Shown: positions 17,445 to 26,514 of the stretch, one piece after another
Numbering within the stretch: position 1 is the first letter of the stretch
Layout: the number at the start of each line of letters is the position of its first letter
Source: Stagnihabitans sp038231775
GTDB taxonomy: Bacteria; Pseudomonadota; Alphaproteobacteria; Rhodobacterales; Rhodobacteraceae
NCBI GenBank assembly: GCA_038231775.1
Contig: JBBRKS010000002.1
Location: 10,143-74,142, forward strand
Reading direction: 5' to 3'
Length of the DNA: 64,000 nt
The notes under the pieces: generated by a model
What the model was told of the DNA's origin: nothing
Database searches by the model: none
Seen by the model: only the letters and a program-made list of their open reading frames with translations
Program-made: the position numbers and the translations under genes

Positions 17445-19169
17445 ATGGCCAGCGGCGACCAAAAGCAGCGCATTTCAGGGGGCTGGCGCGACCGGCTGGC
17501 CCTGTGGCGGGCGCGCAAGGCGCATGTGGCGACCGGGTTTGTCAGCCAGCCAGAGCCGCGGTCGATCGGGCTTTACGCGCGTGGCAAGCAGTTGGTGGCG
17601 GGCCACTTCGTCTCTGGTGCCACGGTGCTGGAACGGCCAGAGGCTGTGATCTGGGATGTGGCATTTCCCGACCCTGCGACGCGGGCCGAAACGCACGGCT
17701 TTGGCTGGCTGGATGATCTGGCGGCGATGGGCGATGCCAAGGCGCGGGCGCGGGCACAGGGCTGGACGTTTGAGTGGATCGCGCGGTTTGGCCGGGGGCG
17801 TGGCCTTGGCTGGGCGCCGCAGATCGTGGGGCGGCGGCTGATCCGCTGGATCAACCACGCGCCGATGCTGCTGGCCGACCGCAAGCCCGAAGAGCGCACC
17901 GCTTTTCTGGCAAGCCTGTCGCTGCAACTGCATTTTCTGGCGCTGCGTTGGGGCGAGGCAGCGTCGGGCCTGCACCGGATTGAGGCTTTGACCGGCACCA
18001 TCTGCGCCGGGTTGGTGCTGGAGGGGATGGCGGGGCATGTCGATCCGGCCCTGCGCGCCCTTTCAGCCGATCTTGAGGCCGAGGTGGATATGGGCGGCGG
18101 CATCACCAGCCGCAACCCCGAGGAATTGCTGGAACTGTTCACCCTGCTGACCTGGGCCGCGCAAGCGCTGGCCGAAGCGGGGCGGATTGCGACGCCGGAA
18201 CATCTGGCCGCGATGGAACGGATCGCGCCGGTTCTGCGCTCTTTGCGCCATGCCGATGGCGGGCTGGCACGCTTTCACGGCGGTGGGCGCGGGGCCGAGG
18301 GGCGGCTGGATGCAGCGCTGGCCAATGCAGGGGTCAAGCTGATGCCCTCTGCCGGGATGGCGATGGGCTATGTGCGGCTGACCGGGGCGCGCACGACGAT
18401 TCTGATGGACGCCGCACCACCGTCCGACAAGGGAGAGCTGGCCCATGCGTCAACCAATGCGTTCGAGTTGACCTCGGGCCGCAGGCCGTTGATTGTGTCA
18501 GTCGGGTCGGGCGCTGCGTTTGGGGCAGAATGGCGGCAACCGGGGCGGGCGACGGCATCGCATTCAACGCTGGCGGTGGACGGGTTTTCGTCGTCAAGAC
18601 TGGGGCCAAGCGGGCAGGGGGCTTTTGTCGAACGCGCCGAAGTCACCACGCTGCGGGTGGTGCCGGGTGAGAATGGTGCGGGCGTGCATCTGGCGCAGGA
18701 CGGCTGGTCAAAAACTCACGGTCTTAGCCATATCCGCGATCTGATGCTGACCAGCGACGGGCGGTTTTTGAAGGGCATCGACCGGCTGACCGCGATTGGC
18801 ACCACCGAAAAGCGCCGGTTTGAAAAGGTTCTGTCGGCATCGCGGCAAAGAAGTGTGCGCTTTGCGGTGCGCTTTCACATTCACCCTGATGTAGAGACGC
18901 GTCTGGATCTGGGCGGCACTGCAGTCTCGCTGACCCTTAAAAGCGGTGAGATATGGGTCTTCCGCCATGACGGCACGACGAAACTGACGCTGGAACCGAC
19001 GGTCTATCTGGAAAAGACCCGGTTGCGCCCGCGTGAAAGCCTGCAAATCGTGCTTTCGGGGGCGGCGCTGGATTTCGACACCCAGTTGGGCTGGACCTTG
19101 TCCAAGGCGCAGGATACTCCGCTTGCCATCCGGGATCTGGATCGGGAAGATTCCGCCAGCCAGATCTGA
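17445..19169 (+). CDS. Heparinase II/III family protein
   Basis: The 574-residue protein has an alpha-helical N-terminal toroid region and a C-terminal heparinase II/III-like beta-sandwich (FHGGGRGAEGRLD, the HSTLAVDG motif, TRLRPRESLQIVLSG). There is no signal peptide from ATG 17445, which follows GGAGCAGG, so it may be cytoplasmic or use another route. Members cleave acidic polysaccharides, but the relatives that Rhodobacterales carry next to purH have no firmly known substrate. purH follows after 33 bases, perhaps in the same transcript. Confidence 0.8.
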   Translation: MASGDQKQRISGGWRDRLALWRARKAHVATGFVSQPEPRSIGLYARGKQLVAGHFVSGATVLERPEAVIWDVAFPDPATRAETHGFGWLDDLAAMGDAKARARAQGWTFEWIARFGRGRGLGWAPQIVGRRLIRWINHAPMLLADRKPEERTAFLASLSLQLHFLALRWGEAASGLHRIEALTGTICAGLVLEGMAGHVDPALRALSADLEAEVDMGGGITSRNPEELLELFTLLTWAAQALAEAGRIATPEHLAAMERIAPVLRSLRHADGGLARFHGGGRGAEGRLDAALANAGVKLMPSAGMAMGYVRLTGARTTILMDAAPPSDKGELAHASTNAFELTSGRRPLIVSVGSGAAFGAEWRQPGRATASHSTLAVDGFSSSRLGPSGQGAFVERAEVTTLRVVPGENGAGVHLAQDGWSKTHGLSHIRDLMLTSDGRFLKGIDRLTAIGTTEKRRFEKVLSASRQRSVRFAVRFHIHPDVETRLDLGGTAVSLTLKSGEIWVFRHDGTTKLTLEPTVYLEKTRLRPRESLQIVLSGAALDFDTQLGWTLSKAQDTPLAIRDLDREDSASQI

Positions 19170-19202
19170 CGCTGCATCTGTATCTGTGCGAGGGGGCTCC
19201 GC

Positions 19203-20789
19203 ATGACAAATCTCGTCCCGATTGGCCGTGCGCTGATTTCGGTTTCCGACAAGACCGGGCTGATTGAACTGGCGCGGGCGTTGGCGGGGTATGGGGTCGA
19301 ACTGATCTCTACCGGCGGTACGTCTTTGATGCTGCGGGCGGCCGGGTTGAAGGTGCGCGATGTGGCGGATGTGACCGGTTTTCCGGAAATGATGGACGGG
19401 CGGGTCAAGACGCTGCATCCGAACATTCACGGCGCGCTGTTGGCGTTGCGCGATGATGACGAGCATTTGCTGGCGATGGCGGCGCATGGAATCGAGCCGA
19501 TTGATCTGCTGATTTCCAACCTTTATCCGTTTCAGGAGACGGTGGCCAAAGGGGCCGACCACGCGACCTGCATCGAGAATATCGACATCGGCGGGCCTGC
19601 GATGATCCGCGCTGCGGCCAAGAACCACCGCTTTGTCACGGTTGTGACCACGCCGGGTGATTACGCAGCGCTGCTGGATCAGTTGAAGGCGCGCGACGGG
19701 GCGACCACGCTGGCGTTCCGCCAGAAGATGGCGCTTGCGGCCTATTCCAAGACGGCGGCCTATGATGCGGCGGTGGCGGGCTGGCTGGCCGGAGAGTTGG
19801 CAGAGCCGTTTCCGCCCAACCGCAGCTTTGCTGGCACGTATGCGCAAGCGATGCGCTACGGCGAGAACCCGCATCAGAGGGCTGCGTTCTATACCGATGG
19901 GTCGGGGCGTGCGGGGGTTGCCACGGCGCGTCAGTGGCAGGGCAAAGAGTTGTCCTACAACAACATCAACGACACCGATGCGGCTTTTGAACTGGTGGCA
20001 GAGTTTGCCGGTGAGGGGCCCACGGTTGCGATCATCAAGCACGCCAATCCGTGCGGTGTGGGCCGGGGGGCGACGCTGCGCGAAGCGTATCTGCGGGCAT
20101 ATCAGTGCGACCAAACCTCTGCCTTTGGCGGGATCGTGGCGCTGAATATGGCCTTGGATGCGGAGACGGCGGAAGAGATTGTCAAGATTTTCACCGAAGT
20201 GGTGATTGCGCCGGGGGCTTCCGATGAGGCGAAGGCGATCTTTGCGGCCAAGAAGAACTTGCGTTTGCTGACCACGGCAGGGCTGCCGGATGCCAAGGCG
20301 CCGGGGCTGGCGTTCAAGCAGGTCGCGGGGGGCATTCTGGTGCAGGACCGCGATTTTGCAGGGATTTCCGCATCTGAGTTGAAGGTGGTGACCAAGCGTG
20401 CACCGACTGATGCCGAGGTGGCGGACCTGCTGTTTGCGTGGAAGGTCGCCAAGCACGTCAAGTCGAACGCGATTGTCTACGTCAAGGATGCAGCGACCGT
20501 TGGCATTGGCGCGGGGCAGATGAGCCGGGTGGACTCGACCCGGATCGCGGCGCGCAAGGCGGGCGATATGGCGGAGGTGCTGGGGCTGGCGCACAGCCCG
20601 ACGGTCGGGTCGGTTGTCGCCTCGGATGCGTTCTTTCCGTTCCCGGACGGCTTGCTGACGGCGGCAGAGGCGGGGGCCACGGCGGTCATTCAGCCGGGCG
20701 GGTCGATGAACGACGATCAGGTGATTGCGGCGGCGGATGCGGCGGGGCTGGCCATGGTGTTCACCGGCCAGCGCCATTTTCGGCATTAG
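19203..20789 (+). CDS. purH: Bifunctional AICAR formyltransferase / IMP cyclohydrolase
   Basis: The 528-residue enzyme has the N-terminal MGS-type cyclohydrolase domain (ALISVSDKTGL, STGGTS, GRVKTLHP) and the C-terminal transformylase domain (KHANPCGVG, SAFGGIVALN, PGGSMNDD). It catalyses the last two steps of IMP synthesis using 10-formyl-tetrahydrofolate. The length is normal and the start ATG 19203 follows GAGGGGG. The lspA start lies 1 base after its stop, so lspA is probably co-translated from the same mRNA. Confidence 0.96.
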   Translation: MTNLVPIGRALISVSDKTGLIELARALAGYGVELISTGGTSLMLRAAGLKVRDVADVTGFPEMMDGRVKTLHPNIHGALLALRDDDEHLLAMAAHGIEPIDLLISNLYPFQETVAKGADHATCIENIDIGGPAMIRAAAKNHRFVTVVTTPGDYAALLDQLKARDGATTLAFRQKMALAAYSKTAAYDAAVAGWLAGELAEPFPPNRSFAGTYAQAMRYGENPHQRAAFYTDGSGRAGVATARQWQGKELSYNNINDTDAAFELVAEFAGEGPTVAIIKHANPCGVGRGATLREAYLRAYQCDQTSAFGGIVALNMALDAETAEEIVKIFTEVVIAPGASDEAKAIFAAKKNLRLLTTAGLPDAKAPGLAFKQVAGGILVQDRDFAGISASELKVVTKRAPTDAEVADLLFAWKVAKHVKSNAIVYVKDAATVGIGAGQMSRVDSTRIAARKAGDMAEVLGLAHSPTVGSVVASDAFFPFPDGLLTAAEAGATAVIQPGGSMNDDQVIAAADAAGLAMVFTGQRHFRH

Positions 20790-20790
20790 G

Positions 20791-21291
20791 ATGAAGCAGG
20801 CGGTCATACCCTTGGTGGCGTTGGCGGTTCTGGTCCTGGACCAGATCAGCAAATGGGCGGTGGTGTTCGGTCTTGACCTTGCGCACCGCGGTGAGATTGA
20901 CGTCTTTTCGCCCTATCTGGTGTTTCGGATGGCGTGGAACTACGGCATGAACTTTGGCCTTTTGGCGCAAGGGTCTGATCTGGGGCGGGCCGTGCTGATC
21001 GGGGTAGCGCTGGTCATCGCGGTTTGGGTCTGGGTGTGGGTGAAGCGCGAGAAATCGGGGCTTTGGGCAGAGGTTGCGGCGGGGCTGCTGGTTGGCGGTG
21101 CCTTGGGCAATGTGATTGACCGCGTCCTGTACGGTGCGGTGGCGGACTTTTTGAACATGTCATGTTGCGGCTTCGACAACCCGTTCGCCTTCAACGTGGC
21201 GGATGTGGCGATCTTCTTCGGGGCGGTCGGTCTGGTGGCCTTCACCGGCTTTGCCGGCGGTAAGACGCCCTTGGCCAAGCGCAAAGGGTGA
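20791..21291 (+). CDS. lspA: Lipoprotein signal peptidase (signal peptidase II)
   Basis: The 166-residue protein has four membrane segments and the family motifs, including NYGMNFGLL, GGALGNVIDR, and the catalytic aspartates Asp119 (VADF) and Asp138 (NVAD). It cleaves prolipoproteins after diacylglycerol addition. ATG 20791 lies 1 base after the purH stop. The next gene encodes a lipoprotein that would be one of its substrates. Confidence 0.95.
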   Translation: MKQAVIPLVALAVLVLDQISKWAVVFGLDLAHRGEIDVFSPYLVFRMAWNYGMNFGLLAQGSDLGRAVLIGVALVIAVWVWVWVKREKSGLWAEVAAGLLVGGALGNVIDRVLYGAVADFLNMSCCGFDNPFAFNVADVAIFFGAVGLVAFTGFAGGKTPLAKRKG

Positions 21292-21359
21292 AAGACCCCG
21301 TGACGTGGCGACCTTCTTGCGCTAAGACGGGCAAAAGCAGGGTGCAAGGGTCGGACGGA

Positions 21360-21896
21360 ATGCGCAAGTCACGGATGGTTCTCGCGGTGGCGGGCGTGGC
21401 GCTGATGGCGCTTGGCGCGTGCGGTGGGAACACTGGCGGCGGATCACACCTGATGAATTTGCGGTCGGCCTCTGATGGCCCGGATGAGTTTGCCATTCTG
21501 CCGCCAAAGGCGCTGGAGTTGCCCGCAGACCTGACCGCTTTGCCGGACCCGACCCCCGGTGGCGCAAACCTGACTGACCCGCACCCGCAGGATGATGCCA
21601 TTGTCGCTTTGGGTGGCAGGGTTCAGGCCGTTGGCGGGGTTCCGGCGGGGGATGCCGGTCTGGTGCGCTATGCCGGGCGCAATGGCGGGTCTGCTGACAT
21701 CCGTGCAACTTTGGCCGCAGCCGATCTGAAGCTGCGCAAAAAGCATCCGGGCAAATTGTTCGAGCGGGCCTTTGGTCTTAGCACCTATTTTGGCGTTTAT
21801 CGGGATATGTGGCTTGACACCTATGCCGAATTGCAGCGCTGGCGTGATGCGGGGGTTTCAACACCCTCTGCCCCGCCAAAGGACAGCGGCAAGTAG
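21360..21896 (+). CDS. DUF3035 lipoprotein (BamF-like)
   Basis: The 178-residue protein has a lipoprotein signal with lipobox LGAC around residue 20. After it come a segment rich in proline and aspartate (PDEFAILPPKALELPADLTALPDPTP) and the ALGG region typical of DUF3035. This family has been described as the BamF subunit of the outer-membrane beta-barrel assembly machine in alphaproteobacteria; I recall this from the family description and cannot verify it here. ATG 21360 is preceded by a weak site. It follows lspA by 68 bases. Confidence 0.8.
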   Translation: MRKSRMVLAVAGVALMALGACGGNTGGGSHLMNLRSASDGPDEFAILPPKALELPADLTALPDPTPGGANLTDPHPQDDAIVALGGRVQAVGGVPAGDAGLVRYAGRNGGSADIRATLAAADLKLRKKHPGKLFERAFGLSTYFGVYRDMWLDTYAELQRWRDAGVSTPSAPPKDSGK

Positions 21897-22000
21897 TGAT
21901 ACTGTAAACCTGACCCGCGCGACCTTGTCACAAGCGCGTGGCTGGGGTTGCGCCTGAGGCCCTTTGGGCTAGCTTGCCGCCAAGGGCAGGAGGCCGCCAT

Positions 22001-23362
22001 ATGTCAGAACGTGCGGGACGAATTTTCGGGGTGAAGTTGTGGAGCCGGTCCGTGGTGGCGCTTGTGCTGTCATTGGGGGCTGCATCGGCGGGCACGGTCA
22101 GCGACTACAAGCTGGACAACGGCCTTGAGGTGGTGGTGATCGAGGATCACCGCGCCCCGGTTGTGGTGCACATGGTCTGGTACAAGATCGGTGCCGCCGA
22201 CGAATCCCCCGGCCATTCCGGCATTGCCCACTTTCTGGAGCATCTGATGTTTCAGGGCACCAAAGACGTCGCCCCCGGAGAGCTTAGCAAGATTGTCGCA
22301 GCGCAGGGTGGGTCGGACAACGCCTTTACCACGCTGGACTACACCGCCTATTTCCAGCGTGTCGCCGCCGACCGTCTGCCTTTGGTGATGAAGCTGGAAT
22401 CGGACCGGATGCACAATCTGAACCTGCTGCAATCGGATGTGGATACCGAACTGAAGGTCATTCTGGATGAACGCAACCAACGAATCGACAGCGACCCGGC
22501 TGCCCTTTTGAATGAACAGATGAGTGCGGCGCAGTACCTGAACCACCCTTACGGCATCCCGGTGATCGGGTGGCGTCACGAGATGGAGCGGTTGACGCGC
22601 CAGAACGCGCTGGACTTTTACAGCGCGAATTATGCGCCCAACAATGCCATCCTGATCGTGGCGGGCGATGTGAAGCCGGATGACGTGCTGGCATTGGCCA
22701 AGCAGTATTACGGGCCGATCCCGCCCTCGGACAAGATCCACGACCGGGTGCGCCCGACCGAACCGCCGCAACTTGCCGAGCGGCGTCTGGTTCTGGCCGA
22801 TGCGCGGGTGGCACAGCCCTATGTCGTGCGCAGCTATCTGGCCGATGAACGCAACCCGGGTGATCAGAAGGAAGCGGCCGAACTGACCATGCTGTCGCAG
22901 CTTTTGGGCGGCAACCGGGCCACGTCGGTTCTGGCCCGCGCGCTGGAGTTTGACCAGAAGCTGGCCACCTATACCTCTGCCGACTATGACGGGGTTTCGC
23001 TGGATCAGACCACCTTCACGCTTGCCGTGGTTCCGGCAGAGGGGGTCAGTCTGGCCGATGTGGAAAAGGCGATGGATGATGTGCTGGCCAAGTTCCTGAA
23101 AGACGGCGTGGATGCCGAGGAATTTGCCCGCATCAAGGCCCAAGTCAAAGCCGATCAGATTTACGGGGCCGACAACACCCAAGGGCTGGCGCATCGTTAC
23201 GGCATGGCTTTGGCGTCGGGTCTGACGATCAAGGACGTACAGGATTGGCCCGACCAACTGCAGGCCGTCACCACAGACGAGGTGATGGCCGAGGCGAAAA
23301 AGGTGCTGGACCGCCGCCATGCCGTGACCGGCTGGCTGACAACAGAAGGTGCTGCGCAATGA
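22001..23362 (+). CDS. M16 family zinc peptidase, catalytic subunit
   Basis: The 453-residue protein has a signal sequence or N-terminal anchor (hydrophobic at about 16-30) and the inverted zinc motif HFLEH (His77, Glu80, His81). The downstream glutamate ligand region is VDTELKVILDERNQRID. It lacks the canonical R-x-x-x-G-L-x-Y pair near the C-terminus, which the next gene product has. AGGAGG precedes ATG 22001. It should form a periplasmic heterodimer with the product of the overlapping gene, as known for the Sphingomonas SPH2681/SPH2682 pair. Confidence 0.88.
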   Translation: MSERAGRIFGVKLWSRSVVALVLSLGAASAGTVSDYKLDNGLEVVVIEDHRAPVVVHMVWYKIGAADESPGHSGIAHFLEHLMFQGTKDVAPGELSKIVAAQGGSDNAFTTLDYTAYFQRVAADRLPLVMKLESDRMHNLNLLQSDVDTELKVILDERNQRIDSDPAALLNEQMSAAQYLNHPYGIPVIGWRHEMERLTRQNALDFYSANYAPNNAILIVAGDVKPDDVLALAKQYYGPIPPSDKIHDRVRPTEPPQLAERRLVLADARVAQPYVVRSYLADERNPGDQKEAAELTMLSQLLGGNRATSVLARALEFDQKLATYTSADYDGVSLDQTTFTLAVVPAEGVSLADVEKAMDDVLAKFLKDGVDAEEFARIKAQVKADQIYGADNTQGLAHRYGMALASGLTIKDVQDWPDQLQAVTTDEVMAEAKKVLDRRHAVTGWLTTEGAAQ

Positions 23363-24675
23363 TGACCCGTTTTCTGGCCCTGATGGGCGCGCTGGTGTGC
23401 CTTGCGCTGCCGCTGCATGCGGAAATTCAGATACAGGAAGTCACCTCTCCGGGCGGGATCAAGGCGTGGCTGGTGGAAAACCACGATATCGCCTTTACCG
23501 CGTTGAGCATTCGTTTCAAGGGCGGCACCTCATTGGATGTGGCGGGCAAGCGGGGTGCGGTCAACCTGATGACGGCGTTGATCGAAGAGGGTGCCGGTGA
23601 TCTGGACAGCCAGGGCTTTGCCAAGGCGCGCGACGGAATGGCGGCCGAGTTCAACTTTGACAGCGATATGGACGGCGTGACCGTTTCGGCGCGCTATCTG
23701 ACGGATACCAGTGCGCAGGCCGTTGATCTGCTGCATCTGGCGTTGACCAAGCCGCGCTTTGATGCGGACGCGGTCGAACGGGTGCGCGGGCAGGTGTTGC
23801 AGAATATCGCTGGCAACCTGAAAAGCCCCGACTCGATTGCCGGTGATATCCTGAACAAGGCGGCGTTTGGCGACCATCCCTACGGGTCAGCCGGGGATGG
23901 CACGATCGACAGCGTCAAGGCGCTGACCCGCGATGATCTGGTCGCGGCCTTTCACGGCGCCTTGGCACGGGACCGGATATACGTGGCGGCGGCGGGCGAT
24001 ATTTCGGCCAAGGATCTGGGGCTGATGCTGGACAAGTTGCTGGGCGACCTGCCCGCGACCGGGGCACCGCAGCCCGCCGACGTGGCTTTGACGGTGAAAA
24101 GTCAGGTCATTCAGCAGGATTTCCTTGGTCCGCAAAGCACGATCAGCTTTTATCAGGCCGGTGTGCGGTTCGAAGACCCGGATTACTTTGCCGCGACCAT
24201 CCTGAACGGCATTCTGGGCGGCAATGGTTTTTCGGCGCGGCTGACCGATGAGGTGCGTGAAAAGCGCGGGCTGACTTACGGGATCGACACGTCTCTGGCT
24301 GATTTTGACCACGCGCAGATTTTGGAAGGGTCACTCGCGACGGCGAACGACAAGGCTGCCGAGGCGATACAGGTGATCCGCGATGTGTGGGCCGATGTCG
24401 CCAAGAACGGTGTGACGCAAAAAGAGCTGGACGACACCAAGACGTTCATGACCGGTGAATACCCGTTGCGGTTTGACGGCAACAAGCGGATCGCCTCGAT
24501 TCTGGTCGGGATGCAGGTGCTGGGCCTGCCAGCGACTTATCCGGCTACCCGCAATGCCAAGGTCCAGGCCGTGACGCTGGACGATGTGAACCGCGTCGCG
24601 CACAGTCTGCTGACACCCGACAAACTGACCTTTGTGGTGGTAGGCAAGGCGGAAGGGGTCACGTCGTCGAACTAA
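23359..24675 (+). CDS. M16 family peptidase-like protein, non-metal subunit
   Basis: The 438-residue protein starts with a signal peptide (MMTRFLALMGALVCLALPLHA). At the position of HxxEH it has GAVNLMTALIEEG, so the zinc ligands are missing. It keeps the C-terminal Arg/Tyr pair region (EVREKRGLTYGID) that completes the active site of M16B heterodimers. The ATG at 23359 overlaps the stop of the catalytic subunit gene, so 1:1 synthesis is likely. Confidence 0.87.
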   Translation: MMTRFLALMGALVCLALPLHAEIQIQEVTSPGGIKAWLVENHDIAFTALSIRFKGGTSLDVAGKRGAVNLMTALIEEGAGDLDSQGFAKARDGMAAEFNFDSDMDGVTVSARYLTDTSAQAVDLLHLALTKPRFDADAVERVRGQVLQNIAGNLKSPDSIAGDILNKAAFGDHPYGSAGDGTIDSVKALTRDDLVAAFHGALARDRIYVAAAGDISAKDLGLMLDKLLGDLPATGAPQPADVALTVKSQVIQQDFLGPQSTISFYQAGVRFEDPDYFAATILNGILGGNGFSARLTDEVREKRGLTYGIDTSLADFDHAQILEGSLATANDKAAEAIQVIRDVWADVAKNGVTQKELDDTKTFMTGEYPLRFDGNKRIASILVGMQVLGLPATYPATRNAKVQAVTLDDVNRVAHSLLTPDKLTFVVVGKAEGVTSSN

Positions 24676-24720
24676 GCGAATCTGTGGCCTGGCGTCAGGT
24701 TCCCTGCTAGAGTTGGTGGG

Positions 24721-26514
24721 GTGAACAGCTTGGCACCCCATATGACGCGTCCGGAAATACGGCTGCTGGATGAGGCGGCGATCAATCGGATCGCTGCGGG
24801 AGAGGTGGTTGAACGCCCGGCCTCTGCCGTCAAGGAGCTGGTCGAAAACGCGCTGGACGCCGGGGCGCGGCGGGTGACGGTGGACTATGCCGCCGGTGGC
24901 AAGGTTCTGATCCGCGTCACGGATGATGGTTGCGGCATGACGGGCGATGATCTGCCGCTGGCCGTGGCGCGACATGCAACCTCAAAAATCGACGGATCAG
25001 ACTTACTGAACATTCGTTCGTTTGGCTTTCGCGGTGAGGCTTTGGCCAGCCTTGGGTCGGTTGGTCGGCTCACGTTAACCTCTCGTGCCGCCGGGGCAGA
25101 GGGGGTTAGTCTGACGGTTACTGCCGGGCGGATGGGTGCGGTGCGTCCGGCTGGCGCGGTGCAGGGCACGGTGGTGGAACTGCGCGATCTGTTTTATGCC
25201 ACACCGGCACGGCTGAAGTTCCTGCGCACCGATCGGGCCGAGGCGGGGGCGATTGCCGATGTGCTGCGCCGGTTGGCGATGGCCGAACCGCATGTCGGCT
25301 TTGCCCTGAATGAGGTTTGCGAAGGTGAACCGCCGCGCAGTATTCTGCGGCTTGATCCGGAAAACGGCGATTTCTTTGACGCGCTGCAACGGCGGCTGAC
25401 GCGGTTGTTGGGGGCGGAGTTTACCGCCAACGCCCTGCGGATAGATGTCGAACGTGAGGAGATGCGGCTGTCGGGCTATGCCGCTTTGCCAACCTATTCG
25501 CGCGGGTCTTCGGTGCAGCAGTTCGTGTTTGTGAACGGGCGTCCGGTATTGGACCGCATGCTGATTGGTGCCTTGCGGGTCGCCTATATGGACGTGCTGT
25601 CGCGGGATCGGTATCCGGCGGCGGTGCTGAACCTGATCTGCGATCCCGAACGGGTGGACGTTAATGTGCATCCTGCCAAATCCGAGGTGCGGTTTCGCGA
25701 GCCCGAATCGGTGCGCAGTCTGATCATCACGGGCCTGCGGACTGCCTTGTCCGGGTCGGGCCATCGGGCGTCCTCGACAGTCGCCGATGCAACGCTTGGG
25801 GCGCTGCGGCCCGAACCACCCCGGGTCTACCAGATGGATCGACCCGCTGGCGCCACCCTGTCGCGGGCCTTTGTTTTGCAGGCACCTTCGGGATTTGCCG
25901 AAGCGCCAGTCGCGCCCTTGACTGTTGAGGAAACCTATCCGCTAGGTGCCGCCCGGGCGCAGGTGCACGAGAATTATATCATCGCCCAGACCGAAACCGG
26001 TATCGTGATTGTTGACCAGCACGCCGCCCATGAACGGCTGGTTTATGAACGGCTGAAACGTCAACGCAACGAAGCTGGCATCACCGCGCAAGCCTTGCTG
26101 ATCCCCGAAATTGTTGAACTGTCGGCGGGCGATGCGGTGCGCTTACTAGAGGTTGCGCAGGACCTTTCCGCCTTGGGGTTGACCATTGAACCCTTTGGCG
26201 GCAATGCGATTGCAGTCCGCGAAACCCCGGCAATTCTGGGCAATGTGTCGGCCCGGGCTTTGGTGCAAGACGTGCTGGATGAGCTTTCAGATCAAGGGGA
26301 TAGCCCGTCGCTAAGTGCACGGATGGACAGCGTCCTCAGCCGGATGGCATGTCACGGCTCCATCCGGTCGGGGCGTCAGATGAAGGCCGATGAGATGAAC
26401 GCGTTGCTGCGCGAGATGGAGGCGACACCGCTGTCAGGCCAGTGCAACCACGGGCGGCCGACCTATGTGGAACTGAAATTGACAGATATCGAACGATTGT
26501 TCGGGCGCAGATGA
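24721..26514 (+). CDS. mutL: DNA mismatch repair protein MutL (endonuclease type)
   Basis: The 597-residue protein has the GHKL ATPase motifs (VVERPASAVKELVENALDAGA, DDGCGM, TSKI, FRGEALASL) and a C-terminal dimerisation domain. The motif DQHAAHERLVYE fits DQHA-x2-E-x4-E, the latent nicking-endonuclease signature, with the companion ACHGSIR and CNHGRP segments. The GTG at 24721 has a GGTGGGG site; ATG 24742 (MTRPEI) is an alternative start. The stop overlaps rmuC by 4 bases. Confidence 0.95.
   Translation: MNSLAPHMTRPEIRLLDEAAINRIAAGEVVERPASAVKELVENALDAGARRVTVDYAAGGKVLIRVTDDGCGMTGDDLPLAVARHATSKIDGSDLLNIRSFGFRGEALASLGSVGRLTLTSRAAGAEGVSLTVTAGRMGAVRPAGAVQGTVVELRDLFYATPARLKFLRTDRAEAGAIADVLRRLAMAEPHVGFALNEVCEGEPPRSILRLDPENGDFFDALQRRLTRLLGAEFTANALRIDVEREEMRLSGYAALPTYSRGSSVQQFVFVNGRPVLDRMLIGALRVAYMDVLSRDRYPAAVLNLICDPERVDVNVHPAKSEVRFREPESVRSLIITGLRTALSGSGHRASSTVADATLGALRPEPPRVYQMDRPAGATLSRAFVLQAPSGFAEAPVAPLTVEETYPLGAARAQVHENYIIAQTETGIVIVDQHAAHERLVYERLKRQRNEAGITAQALLIPEIVELSAGDAVRLLEVAQDLSALGLTIEPFGGNAIAVRETPAILGNVSARALVQDVLDELSDQGDSPSLSARMDSVLSRMACHGSIRSGRQMKADEMNALLREMEATPLSGQCNHGRPTYVELKLTDIERLFGRR

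Noticed and set aside
18708..20852. 714-residue minus-strand open frame over purH
   Set aside because: It lies antisense to purH and part of the heparinase-like gene, is rich in Arg/Gln/His and shows no family motif.
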